A DNA stretch of 64,000 nt from an uncultured bacterium. Its GTDB lineage: Bacteria > Bacillota > Clostridia > Lachnospirales > Lachnospiraceae. How positions within the stretch are numbered: the first letter of the stretch is position 1; the number at the start of each line of letters is the position of its first letter. The translations under genes were made by a program, and so were the position numbers. Shown here one piece after another: positions 46,405 through 55,620 of the stretch. Under the pieces are notes generated by a model, which ran no database searches, had not been told where the DNA came from, and was given only the letters and a program-made list of their open reading frames with translations. The DNA lies in contig CAMWLE010000002.1 of NCBI GenBank assembly GCA_947175015.1, positions 29,129 through 93,128 on the forward strand, read 5' to 3'.

Positions 46405-47076
46405 ATGAAGAAAGTAATATGGGTGGGGGATTCTACGGTTGCATTTAACGGAGCGGGTACGTATCCGCAAACCGGAATCGGACAGGAATTTGACAGATAT
46501 TTGAAAAGGGAGTATGTGGTTTTTGACTTCGCGAAAAACGGCGCCAGCTCCAAAAGCTTTTATGATGCCGGGAGGTTTGAGCCGGCAAAGGAAATCATGG
46601 AGGAAGGCGATTTCCTATTCATTCAGTTTGGACATAATGATGAGAAGCCTCAGGAAGATCGTCATACGGACCCGGATACGACCTATCAGGAATATTTGAT
46701 GCGCTATATCAGTGCCGCAAGAGAAAAGGGTGCTGTGCCGGTGCTAATCACACCTTTGTCCAGAAGACTGTTCCAGGAAGACGGAACCATACAGAACAGC
46801 CACGGCGCGTATCCGGCTGCCGTAAAAGCGTTGGCGGAAAGGGAGCATTTGGCAGTCATCGATCTGACGGAGAAGAGCAGGGTGCTGTATGAGGCCACCG
46901 GTGATCTGGCAAGCCGGAAGTGGTTTATGTATTTTCCGGTGGGGACATATGAGAATTATACCAAAGAGATGACAGATAATACACATCTGCATTATGAAGG
47001 CGCTGTGAAGATGGCCGGTTTGGTAGCAGAGGGATTAAGAGAGTTGGGCGGCATTTATGCGGATATGTTAGTGTGA
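46405..47076 (+). CDS. Rhamnogalacturonan acetylesterase, CE12 (SGNH hydrolase)
   Basis: 223 residues. All SGNH blocks are visible: 'GDSTVAFNGAG' with nucleophile Ser10, 'KNGASSKSF', 'QFGHNDEKP', and 'DNTHLHYEGA' with Asp191/His194. This matches the RhgT/YesY group that removes acetyl groups from RG-I galacturonate. No signal peptide, so it works on imported oligomers and clears the way for GH28 and GH105. It starts the second enzyme block of the locus. Confidence 0.92.
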   Translation: MKKVIWVGDSTVAFNGAGTYPQTGIGQEFDRYLKREYVVFDFAKNGASSKSFYDAGRFEPAKEIMEEGDFLFIQFGHNDEKPQEDRHTDPDTTYQEYLMRYISAAREKGAVPVLITPLSRRLFQEDGTIQNSHGAYPAAVKALAEREHLAVIDLTEKSRVLYEATGDLASRKWFMYFPVGTYENYTKEMTDNTHLHYEGAVKMAGLVAEGLRELGGIYADMLV

Positions 47077-47127
47077 AGCTGTTATAACAGGATTTCAAAT
47101 TTTAAGAGAAAGTAGAAAGAGCAGAAA

Positions 47128-48687
47128 ATGGAAATAAGAGTCATTTTTAAAACTGCCAGAAATATTGTCCTGGAGATCTTAGAGGAATCGGCAGACTATA
47201 AAACGAAAAGTTATGATTTATATGTAGATGGCGTGAAACGGTTGACAGCAGACAAAGCGATTCTGTCCATAGGTGATCTGCTTCCCGATACGGATATGGA
47301 ATTGCAGGTCAGGAGAGAGGATGAAGTCTCCAAAGTCATTAGAGTACGTACAGAATATGAGTTTGTTACTTTAAATGTAAAGGATTTTGGCGCGAAGGGG
47401 GATGGAGTCACAGATGACACAGCATGCTTGCAGGCGGCGATCATGGCGCTTCCGGCCCATAGCAGGGTGTATATTCCGGAGGGGACTTATCGTTTTACCC
47501 ATTTGTTCCTGAAGAGTCATATGCAGTTGGAGCTGGCAAAGGGAGCGGTTCTGTTAGCCATTCCGGATAAGACAAAGTTGCCTATTCTGCCGGGCAGGAT
47601 AGAAAGCTATGATGAAAAGAGTGAATTTCTGCCCGCCAGTTGGGAAGGAAGTCCCTTGAACACCTATGCCAGTGTGATAACCGGTTTGTATGTGGAGGAT
47701 GTAGTGATCTGCGGGCAGGGTGTGATAGACGGCGCTGCTGACTTCGATAACTGGTGGGATAAGGAGAAGAGGAGAAATGATCCGGCGGCAAGGCCAAGGA
47801 TGATGTTCCTGAACCATTGTAAGGACGTGGTGGTGCAGGGTGTTACGATTCGGAATTCTCCTTCATGGAATCTGCATCCTTATTTTTCTGAAAGGATTCG
47901 CTTCCTGGATATTCAAATTCTGTCTCCGGATAATTCACATAACACCGATGGTATTGATCCGGAATCCTGTACGGATGTGGAGATTGCAGGTGTGTATCTA
48001 TCTGTGGGTGACGATTGTATTGCGGTGAAATCAGGCAAAATGTATATGGGTAAGACTTACAAGACTCCTTCTAAAAATATTGTCATTCGTAATTGCCTTA
48101 TGGAGCGGGGACATGGGGGCGTGACCATTGGCAGCGAGATTGCTGCCGGTGTGGACAATATTCTTGTGAAAAATTGTCACTTTCTCAATACGGACAGGGG
48201 GCTGCGGGTGAAGAGCAGGCGCGGCAGAGGAAAAGATTCTTATCTGTCAGGGATTATTTTTGAGCATGTGTTGATGGAAGGCGTCAGGTCTCCTTTTGTA
48301 ATTAATTGTTTCTATTATTGCGGTGCGGATGGAAAATCGGAGTATGTTGCCAGCAAAGAGGCTTTGCCTGTGGATGACAGGACGCCCAGGGTGGGCAAGA
48401 TTACCATCCATGATGTGGTCTGTCGTGATTGTCATGTGGCAGGGGTGTATTTCTATGGTTTGCCGGAGTCAAAGATTGAGTGTGTGGAGATGGAAAATGT
48501 GACCATTTCCTATGCACAAGATGCCAGGGAAGGAAAAGCAGCCATGATGACCGGCTGCGAGAGGGGCTGCAAGCAGGGAATTTTCGTCAGAAATGCCAGA
48601 AAAGTGACCATGAAGAATGTAGTGTTGGAAGGAAACGAAGGCAAGGCCGTGGATATTGACGACGTGGACGAATGGAGTATGGTGTGA
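47128..48687 (+). CDS. Polygalacturonase-type glycosidase, GH28
   Basis: 519 residues without a signal peptide. Residues ~1-80 form a fibronectin-like domain, then the beta-helix. All four GH28 signatures are present: 'NTDGID' (272-277), 'GDDC' (Asp295, Asp296), 'GHGG' with His329, and 'RVK' (360-362). The three aspartates are the catalytic set. The presence of an N-terminal fibronectin-like domain and cytoplasmic location favour exo-acting removal of galacturonate from unsaturated or short RG oligomers, though exo versus endo cannot be proven from sequence. It is flanked by CE12 and GH105. Confidence 0.93.
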   Translation: MEIRVIFKTARNIVLEILEESADYKTKSYDLYVDGVKRLTADKAILSIGDLLPDTDMELQVRREDEVSKVIRVRTEYEFVTLNVKDFGAKGDGVTDDTACLQAAIMALPAHSRVYIPEGTYRFTHLFLKSHMQLELAKGAVLLAIPDKTKLPILPGRIESYDEKSEFLPASWEGSPLNTYASVITGLYVEDVVICGQGVIDGAADFDNWWDKEKRRNDPAARPRMMFLNHCKDVVVQGVTIRNSPSWNLHPYFSERIRFLDIQILSPDNSHNTDGIDPESCTDVEIAGVYLSVGDDCIAVKSGKMYMGKTYKTPSKNIVIRNCLMERGHGGVTIGSEIAAGVDNILVKNCHFLNTDRGLRVKSRRGRGKDSYLSGIIFEHVLMEGVRSPFVINCFYYCGADGKSEYVASKEALPVDDRTPRVGKITIHDVVCRDCHVAGVYFYGLPESKIECVEMENVTISYAQDAREGKAAMMTGCERGCKQGIFVRNARKVTMKNVVLEGNEGKAVDIDDVDEWSMV

Positions 48688-48769
48688 TTCGTGACATTGT
48701 GACTTTACAGGAGTGTTGGGCATAGCAGTTGCTATTGTAACAGGATATTGAAGAAAGAGAGGAAGAAAA

Positions 48770-49960
48770 ATGGAACAGGAACGTGTGAGGGCTGCCGTAG
48801 AGAAGGCAGGTAATTATGTAGATCGATTGACCATAGGCTCTATTGAGAATGTGCCGAAGAAGATGGTGCCGTCGCAGCATAAGTTTTTTACATGGGATAA
48901 TGAGAAGCGTACCCCTCCCAATAAGACACTGCTGTTTAACTACAGCTATTTTACCGGGGTTGTCATGGAAGGGGTGTATGATATCTATGAAGTGAATCCG
49001 GAAGAGGGAAAGGTATATTATGACTATGTGAAGGAGTACCTGGACAGCCTGATGAAGCAGGAAGAGGACGGACGGTGGGTACTGGATTTCGACATGGCGG
49101 GGTATGTGGACTATCATGGAGCGGATTGTTATAAAACCGCGGCTCTTTTTGAAAGATTCTCTCAGGGAGAGGATGCCTATGGAGAAATTGCGGCAGAGCT
49201 TTACAAACATCTGACAGATGAAACTTATGTAAACAGTCAGGGGGTTACGCCCTGTCTGGAGAAAATGCCGGAGGAACTGGGCCACAATTACCGTCACAAC
49301 TGGGCAGGCGAGGCAAGATATAAGCTTTGGCTGGATGGTATCTATATGCTGCAGCCGTTTGTGGCGCATCATGCTGCGAGAATAGGTGATGAGAAGCAGC
49401 TTCGCCTGGTGCAGGAGCGTCTGGATTGGGTGGCGGAGGCATTGCTGGCGCCCAACGGTTTATATTATCATGGCGGTAACAGCAAGGAGGATGTGTGCCA
49501 TTTCTTCTGGACCAGAGCTATGGGCTGGTATGGTATGGCTATGGTGGACGTGATGGAGGTGCTTCCGGAAGAATATCTGGAGAAAAGGAAGGCGGCGCTG
49601 AAACGGTTTGTGGATGGTGTGTTGCAATATCAGAGCGAAAATGGCCTGTGGGCGAATCTGGCAGATCAGCCGGCGACGGAAACCAATCGTTTGGAGAGCA
49701 GCGGTACAGCGATGATGGCCTACATTATCTTGAAGGGTGTCAGAAAGGGGTGGCTTGACAGTTCTTATCTGGAAGCAGGATGCAAGGCTTTTGTGGGATT
49801 GACGGAAGAGAAGCTGGATGAAAACGGGCTGAAAGATATCTATATGAGGGCGGATGCCAGCGGTAAGAATAATTATGAACTGCCGGAGTTCTATTGTACG
49901 GATGAAGGTAAGGGAAGCGGACCGTTTATTATGGCTTACTCTGAGATGCTGTATCTTTGA
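48770..49960 (+). CDS. Unsaturated rhamnogalacturonyl hydrolase, GH105, second copy
   Basis: 396 residues with GAGG upstream. 'HNWAGEARYKLWLDGIYMLQPFVA' carries the likely catalytic Asp189, and 'FFWTRAMGWYGMAMVDVMEVLP' the following barrel helix. It is clearly diverged from the copy at 26053, with a longer N-terminus ('RLTIGSIENVPKKMVPSQHKFFTWDNEKRTPPNKTLLFNYSYFTGVVMEG' region). The two copies probably prefer different chain lengths or acetylation states of unsaturated oligomers. Confidence 0.93.
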   Translation: MEQERVRAAVEKAGNYVDRLTIGSIENVPKKMVPSQHKFFTWDNEKRTPPNKTLLFNYSYFTGVVMEGVYDIYEVNPEEGKVYYDYVKEYLDSLMKQEEDGRWVLDFDMAGYVDYHGADCYKTAALFERFSQGEDAYGEIAAELYKHLTDETYVNSQGVTPCLEKMPEELGHNYRHNWAGEARYKLWLDGIYMLQPFVAHHAARIGDEKQLRLVQERLDWVAEALLAPNGLYYHGGNSKEDVCHFFWTRAMGWYGMAMVDVMEVLPEEYLEKRKAALKRFVDGVLQYQSENGLWANLADQPATETNRLESSGTAMMAYIILKGVRKGWLDSSYLEAGCKAFVGLTEEKLDENGLKDIYMRADASGKNNYELPEFYCTDEGKGSGPFIMAYSEMLYL

Positions 49961-49985
49961 TTTGTTTTGCGTGATTTCCTGATTG

Positions 49986-50037
49986 TGCAGGTCAAAACTT
50001 TTGATCATGATCTATTACACTATTGTTTTGACCTGCA
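49986..50037. terminator. 13-bp inverted repeat after GH105
   Basis: TGCAGGTCAAAAC (49986-49998) and its exact complement (50025-50037) enclose a 26-base loop. No T-run follows, so termination is uncertain; it could be an operator or a processed 3' end. Confidence 0.45.
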
Positions 50038-50082
50038 TGATTGTCTGATATATGCTAAGGTGTTCATGGGGGATGGATACTG

Positions 50083-50088
50083 TATAAT
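50083..50088 (+). promoter_or_regulatory. -10 box ahead of the 153-residue hypothetical gene
   Basis: A perfect TATAAT about 85 bases before the ATG at 50173. The -35 region is poor (tgttca at 50061-50066, 16-base spacer), so a regulated promoter is possible. Confidence 0.4.
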
Positions 50089-50172
50089 AAGTTTATAGTG
50101 TGATAATCAGTTTAGACGGACTGGATGAATTGGAAGGGGCGATAGAAGAAGTATTGGGAGAAGAGAATAGTC

Positions 50173-50634
50173 ATGATTCATCAACTGATAACAAAAATAA
50201 GAGAGCATAAAATAATAAATAAAAAAACCTTTTCCGGTAATATAGATGATTTATTAAGCATGAGAGATGAAGTAGAATTTGATTCGGAGTGGATGAGGGT
50301 ATATAGTGTATTGGAGGAATATTCTTTTGATGATGAAACAGAAAGGGATATTGATGAAGTGAGGCAGGCAGCATTCGAGACAGCGTATGCTTTGTCGAAT
50401 TCAGACGAGATAGCAGGCTTTGTTTCGGATGATTTTGAAATGATATGTAGGGCATATGTCATTGGCCTGGAGGACAAGTGGATGAATGCGCTTGTGAGGT
50501 CATATACGGAGCACCGGTTTCCTTGTTGCGGTAAGCTGGAAATATCGGAATCGGATGCGGATACTGTTTATGACGGCTTGTTCAGAGATGAGCAGCAGAT
50601 GTGGAGCGCAGAGGGGATAAAAAAGAACTATTAG
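50173..50634 (+). CDS. Hypothetical acidic protein between GH105 and PL11
   Basis: 153 residues, acidic and mostly helical, no membrane segment or signal. Two cysteines lie close together (PCCGKLE, near residue 116). I recognise no domain. It has its own -10 box and is followed after 17 bases by PL11, whose ribosome site lies just past its stop, so the two are probably co-transcribed. Composition is more AT-rich than its neighbours in the first half. Confidence 0.55.
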   Translation: MIHQLITKIREHKIINKKTFSGNIDDLLSMRDEVEFDSEWMRVYSVLEEYSFDDETERDIDEVRQAAFETAYALSNSDEIAGFVSDDFEMICRAYVIGLEDKWMNALVRSYTEHRFPCCGKLEISESDADTVYDGLFRDEQQMWSAEGIKKNY

Positions 50635-50651
50635 GAAAGAGAGGACATACT

Positions 50652-52838
50652 ATGTATGGGAAGAAAGAGCATTTGATACATATGCGGAGCAGAAGGGCAC
50701 AGCATGGAAAGAAGCTGTCAGCGTTGATGATGGCTGTTATGCTTACAGCGACTGCCTGTGGGAATGGGGCGGATGATGTAATATCAACACAGTTATCAGA
50801 AGGAAGTAATGCGGGGCAGGATGCCACACCGGTTCCTTCACCGGAGGCCAGCGCCGCACCTACAGCGGAGCCGACTTTGACACCGGCACCTGCGGCAACA
50901 CCAGCCACAGATTCGGAGCAGGAGGCAGAGAATACTACTACGTATGGGGAGCTGTCTTCTATTGGCACCTATGCGCCTGCGGAAGTTTATTCCGACAGAG
51001 CATTGGTGGCAGTGAAATCGGAGGAAGGGATTTTCGTTAGCTGGAGATGTTACGAAGCGGATTCTGCGGACATTACGTTTACGCTGGAGCGGAACGGGGA
51101 AGTGGTTTATACGGGGAATCGTACTTCCTATATGGATGGGGCAGGTAAAGCAGGGGATACTTATCAACTGACTGCCAGCGAAGGAATTTCCACCCAGGGA
51201 GAGACCACGAAGGCATGGGCGGATGTGTATCAGGAGCTGACATTGCAGGCGCCCGCGGAGCAGACAATGCCGGATGGGGAAGTGGCCCGATATACATCCA
51301 ATGATATGTCGGTGGGTGATCTGGATGGGGATGGCCAGTTGGAGCTTATCGTAAAATGGTATCCCAGCAATGCCCATGATAATGCCCATGACGGTTATAC
51401 GGGCACTACTATTTTGGATGCCTATGATATTGACCTGGAGGCGGGAAAGGCGACATTGATGTGGAGGATTGATTTGGGGCTGAATATTCGTTCCGGCGCC
51501 CATTACACCCAGTTTCAGGTGTGGGATTATGACGGGGACGGGAAAGCGGAGTTGATATGTAAGACAGCAGATGGTTCAACTACATTTGATGCAAATCTGC
51601 AGGAAACCGGTCATGTAGGTGAAGTTAGTGTGAAAGACCTTCCTACAGAAGTAAAAGGTACACCGGAAGGGTATGATTTCAGACAGCATACAGGAAGGCT
51701 TGGCAGAATCGTTCTGGGACAGGAATATTTGACAGTATTTAGCGGAGAGACGGGAGAGATTATGGATACGGTCAAGTACATCCCGGAAAGAGGTCCTTAT
51801 GATGAGGAAAAAGGAATTTATGATACCAGGTATTGGGGACTGAAAGGCAAATCGGCAGCGGAAAGCAATGATGGTTATGCCAATCGTGCGGATCGTTTCC
51901 TGGCAGGTACCGGTTATCTGGATGACGGAAGTGCCAGTGCTATTTTCTGTCGGGGATATTATGGCAGATCGGCGCTTACGGCTTGGAAATTGATTGACGG
52001 GAAATTGGAAATGCAATGGGCTTTTGATGTACCCAGCGGAACGGAGTATGCGGCCCAGGGGAATCATCAGCTATCTATCAATGATGTGGATGGGGATGGC
52101 TATGATGAAATCATCTATGGTTCTCTGGTAGTGGATCATGACGGGCAGGCAATGTATACCACCGGTTTGGGACATGGGGATGCCATGCACATCAGTGATT
52201 GGAATCATGACGGCAAATTGGAAGTGTTCTGTGTGCATGAGGACAAAGTGGCGGAATATGGATTGGAGCTTCACGATGCAATGACAGGAGAGATACTGTG
52301 GGGATACTATATGGGGAAGGATATCGGCAGAGGTATGGCAGCGGATATTGATCCCAGGTATGAAGGCGCGGAGATGTGGAGCGCAAGCAATGAGACCGTA
52401 TATGACTGCAATGGAAATCCCACAGATATTTCCCGTCCCAGCATTAATTTCTCTATTTATTGGGATGGGGATCTGTTGATGGAGTTATTTGATTCTAATA
52501 ATTCGGATGAATTGGTGCCGCGTGTGGAAAAGTGGGATTGGGAGAATAAGAAGAAAGTGAATATTCTGATGGCTTCGGGAACGCAGTTGAACAATGGTAC
52601 TAAGGCCAATGCCGGTATTGTAGCAGATATCTATGGTGATTGGAGAGAGGAGTTCATTGTGCGGGATGCGGAGGATAATACGAAAATCCGCATTTACAGT
52701 ACCAATATTCCCACGGAGTATGTATTCCCTTGTCTGTTGGAGAACAGAACATACAGAGAGGGTATTGCATGGCAGAATACCGCTTATAACCAGCCGGCAA
52801 ATCTTCCTTATCTGCTGACGGAGGAGATGAGCCGGTAG
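50652..52838 (+). CDS. Rhamnogalacturonan lyase, polysaccharide lyase family 11, surface lipoprotein
   Basis: 728 residues from the ATG at 50652 (GAGAGG upstream); an upstream in-frame codon at 50601 overlaps the previous gene. A lipoprotein-type signal ends at Cys36 (LTATACGN), followed by a Pro/Thr/Ala/Glu linker to about residue 95. The eight-bladed propeller of PL11 shows repeated calcium-type loops, e.g. 'VGDLDGDGQLELIVKWYPSN', 'VWDYDGDGKAELICKTADG', 'NDVDGDGYDEIIYG'. It cuts the RG-I backbone outside the cell and would generate the oligomers taken up by the importers. It is the only clearly exported backbone-degrading enzyme in the window. Confidence 0.95.
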   Translation: MYGKKEHLIHMRSRRAQHGKKLSALMMAVMLTATACGNGADDVISTQLSEGSNAGQDATPVPSPEASAAPTAEPTLTPAPAATPATDSEQEAENTTTYGELSSIGTYAPAEVYSDRALVAVKSEEGIFVSWRCYEADSADITFTLERNGEVVYTGNRTSYMDGAGKAGDTYQLTASEGISTQGETTKAWADVYQELTLQAPAEQTMPDGEVARYTSNDMSVGDLDGDGQLELIVKWYPSNAHDNAHDGYTGTTILDAYDIDLEAGKATLMWRIDLGLNIRSGAHYTQFQVWDYDGDGKAELICKTADGSTTFDANLQETGHVGEVSVKDLPTEVKGTPEGYDFRQHTGRLGRIVLGQEYLTVFSGETGEIMDTVKYIPERGPYDEEKGIYDTRYWGLKGKSAAESNDGYANRADRFLAGTGYLDDGSASAIFCRGYYGRSALTAWKLIDGKLEMQWAFDVPSGTEYAAQGNHQLSINDVDGDGYDEIIYGSLVVDHDGQAMYTTGLGHGDAMHISDWNHDGKLEVFCVHEDKVAEYGLELHDAMTGEILWGYYMGKDIGRGMAADIDPRYEGAEMWSASNETVYDCNGNPTDISRPSINFSIYWDGDLLMELFDSNNSDELVPRVEKWDWENKKKVNILMASGTQLNNGTKANAGIVADIYGDWREEFIVRDAEDNTKIRIYSTNIPTEYVFPCLLENRTYREGIAWQNTAYNQPANLPYLLTEEMSR

Positions 52839-52908
52839 GGAGAATTTAAGAAATGTTAAGTTGATGATATTGTGACTTTACAAGGATGATAATGTTTCTG
52901 GTCATGAT

Positions 52909-52966
52909 GAAACGTCCCTGTGTCCCAGCAAAAGGTTACACTTTTCGCCGGGGGCAGGGACGTTTC
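52909..52966. terminator. Hairpin between PL11 and the convergent biosynthetic cluster
   Basis: GAAACGTCCCTG (52909-52920) and its exact complement (52955-52966) form a 12-bp stem that can be extended inward by CCC/GGG. It lies between two converging transcripts and probably stops both, although T-runs are short. Confidence 0.65.
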
Positions 52967-53058
52967 CACTTACACTATCTCTTCCCCCTCCATGGCAGTG
53001 TTTTCATATGGTGCCGGCTGAGGAAAAGTCTAATCTAAAAGACGATATGCAATAAAAG

Positions 53059-53811
53059 TTATTTTCTTGAATCTACATTAAAAACTTGTCCGCTTACACT
53101 GCGCATTTTATCAGAACACATATATAATACAAAATTTATTAAATCATCCAAATTATGTTCTATAGATACTAAACTTCTTCTTTCCGCAAGTTTTTTCTTT
53201 TCCTTATAATGCCTGTTTAAATCAGTAACTATAAAACCTGGGCAAATTGCATTGACAGATATATTATGTCGCCCCAATTCTTTTGCTAAAGCTAACGTAA
53301 AACCTATTACTCCAGCCTTTGATGCAGAGTAATTTGTCTGTCCTTCGCATCCTTCTTGACCTTTTAGTGACGCAATGTTGATTATTTTACCAAAATTTTG
53401 TTGGATCATTATTTGTGAAAAAGTTTTGCAACTTAGATATACTCCCGTAAGATTAACATCAATTACTCTATTCCATTGTTCATCTGACATTGCCTGAATT
53501 AAATTATCATCACAGATTCCTGCATTATTAATCAGTACATCAACTTTTCCGAATTTGAGTATTGTCTCATTATATAATTTTTTTATATCATCCATGCTTG
53601 TTACATCTGCTTTCACTTTAATACAATTTGGATTGTATTGTATCAATTTGTTGTATAAAGTTTCAGCTTCAGCTTCGCTGCTATTATAGTTAATTACAAT
53701 TTTAGCGTTTTCTTCTGAAAACGCCTTAATTAATTTACTTCCAATTCCCCTTGAAGAACCTGTTACCACAATTACCTTATCTGCTAAATCTATTGTCATT
53801 TTAGTCTCCAT
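53059..53811 (-). CDS. Short-chain dehydrogenase/reductase, FabG-like
   Basis: 250 residues. The NAD(P)-binding 'TGSSRGIGS', the 'NNAG' motif and the catalytic 'Y-S-A-S-K' are all present. It resembles 3-oxoacyl-ACP reductases. It begins 6 bases after the second exporter gene and is the last gene of the biosynthetic cluster. With an acyl carrier protein and two adenylate-forming enzymes in the same unit it could reduce or oxidise a carrier-bound acyl group. No ketosynthase accompanies it, so ordinary chain extension is not expected from these genes alone. Confidence 0.88.
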   Translation of the reverse strand: METKMTIDLADKVIVVTGSSRGIGSKLIKAFSEENAKIVINYNSSEAEAETLYNKLIQYNPNCIKVKADVTSMDDIKKLYNETILKFGKVDVLINNAGICDDNLIQAMSDEQWNRVIDVNLTGVYLSCKTFSQIMIQQNFGKIINIASLKGQEGCEGQTNYSASKAGVIGFTLALAKELGRHNISVNAICPGFIVTDLNRHYKEKKKLAERRSLVSIEHNLDDLINFVLYMCSDKMRSVSGQVFNVDSRK

Positions 53812-53817
53812 CCCATA

Positions 53818-55620
53818 TCAATTATATTTCTCAGCCTGTAAATCAAAAAGTTTTCTATATATTTCGTATTTTGCATACAAATCTTTATGGCAGCCGATTC
53901 CGCTGATTTTACCGCCATCCATAAATATAATTTTATCCATTTTTACTGCAGCAGAAAGCCTGTGAGAAACCATGATTAAGGTTTTATCTTTATATAAACT
54001 GTTAAAGGTATCTAATATTTCACTTTCTGATAATGGGTCCAGCGAAGCTGTGGGTTCATCTAATATTATCATTTGAGAATTCCTGATAACAGCGCGGGAT
54101 ATGGCAAGTTTTTGTTTCTGTCCGCCTGATAATTCTATTCCACTACTCTCGAAATTTCTATTCACATATAAATCTATATCTCCTGTATCAAGATATTGGT
54201 CATTATTAAAGTCCGAGAAACGCAGAGAACTCCTGATTAAGGTCTCGTTATGATACTGAGCCAAATCCCCTATTGCAACATTTTCTCTTATTGTAAATGA
54301 AAACACATTGAAATCCTGAAATACAACTGCAATTTTTTCTCTTAATTGTTTTAAATTATATTTACTGATATCAATTCCGTTTATCAAAATAGTTCCTTGA
54401 GTCGGCTCATAGAATCTTGTCAGAAGCTTAATCAATGTAGTTTTTCCGGAACCGTTGAAACCCACAAGCATAACCTTTTCATGCCTGTTAACAGAAAATG
54501 ATACTTGATCAAGAACTGTTTCCGAATCCGGATAGCCAAAAGAAACATTGCGAAATTCAATTTTATTTATTTCTTCCACAGCCAGATCACCGCTTTGGAC
54601 AGTGCCCTCACACAACAAAAAATATTTTTTAAAATCATTGATTCGTTCATTATAACCGACCAATGTCGCTGCCGAATCAATAAGCGAAGAAAGACTCGTA
54701 TTTAAGTTCTCATAAATTCCTGTAATATAGGTAAAATCGCCAATTGTATTTTCACGAATCAATATTCTATATACGACATATATTTTTATCAATATTTGAA
54801 TCACCGCAGAAGGAATATTGAAAATAATCTCCTGTAAGTTTCTTTTATTGAAATACTTATTTTTCTCATCAGTCACTTTATGTTGGGTGGTAATATATTT
54901 GTCAATTAAATAATCTCCAATATGAAACAATCTGATTTCCTTCGCGGCAGTTTTATCAAATATTAAGGAAGATAGATATCCGGCAAAACGAGTGTCGCGT
55001 AATTGACTTTTCTCGAAGTCGTAATTCTTTTTTTCTAATTTCCCTTTAAAGACATATTTGGGAAGAACAACTATGATAACCAACAAGCTGATCTGCCAAT
55101 TTATTTTTAAAGCTAAAACTATGTTTGCTGTAAAAAATAAAACAGAGGATATGGTGTTCGCAGTCATAAACAGCATTTGATGTATTGAGTGGGCATTTTG
55201 CCGGCTCTGATTCAGTTCGTCAAAATTTTTTGGCATATCAAAGTATGAAATGTCAATCTGAAGAGATTTTTTCATTATCTGAAGGTTAATGTACGTCAAT
55301 AGGCTTTGCATTTGCAGATCATTTATTTTCATAATATAATTCTGCAGGAATTCCAGAGAGATTTTTATCAATGCAAAAATACACAATAAGAGTAGTATCT
55401 CTTTCAGTGCCATATCCAGACTCAATGTATCAGATAAAATAAATGCCAGTTTATCAATGATAAACTTCATGATATACATATTTATAAAAGGCCATATAGA
55501 AACAACTGTCTTCGCCAGCAATAAGAAAATAATTCCCTTTTTATCCGATTGATATAAAAGGCGAAAGCAGAAAGCAAAATTAAGCAGAAATGCTTTTATA
55601 TTTTTTATCATATAAATCAA
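53818..55620 (-). CDS. ABC exporter half-transporter (fused membrane and ATPase domains), second
   Basis: 600 residues: six membrane segments (about 1-320) then an ATPase. Walker A 'GFNGSGKTTLIK', signature 'LSGGQKQKLAIS', Walker B 'MIILDEPTASLD' and 'SHRLS' are intact. No N-terminal C39 peptidase domain. The gene overlaps the preceding half-transporter by 4 bases, so the two probably form a heterodimer exporting the cluster product. Confidence 0.92.
   Translation of the reverse strand: MIYMIKNIKAFLLNFAFCFRLLYQSDKKGIIFLLLAKTVVSIWPFINMYIMKFIIDKLAFILSDTLSLDMALKEILLLLCIFALIKISLEFLQNYIMKINDLQMQSLLTYINLQIMKKSLQIDISYFDMPKNFDELNQSRQNAHSIHQMLFMTANTISSVLFFTANIVLALKINWQISLLVIIVVLPKYVFKGKLEKKNYDFEKSQLRDTRFAGYLSSLIFDKTAAKEIRLFHIGDYLIDKYITTQHKVTDEKNKYFNKRNLQEIIFNIPSAVIQILIKIYVVYRILIRENTIGDFTYITGIYENLNTSLSSLIDSAATLVGYNERINDFKKYFLLCEGTVQSGDLAVEEINKIEFRNVSFGYPDSETVLDQVSFSVNRHEKVMLVGFNGSGKTTLIKLLTRFYEPTQGTILINGIDISKYNLKQLREKIAVVFQDFNVFSFTIRENVAIGDLAQYHNETLIRSSLRFSDFNNDQYLDTGDIDLYVNRNFESSGIELSGGQKQKLAISRAVIRNSQMIILDEPTASLDPLSESEILDTFNSLYKDKTLIMVSHRLSAAVKMDKIIFMDGGKISGIGCHKDLYAKYEIYRKLFDLQAEKYN

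Noticed and set aside
50100..50210. 36-codon GTG frame with an acidic product overlapping the start of the 153-residue gene
   Set aside because: It has no ribosome site and begins almost at the expected transcription start; probably chance.
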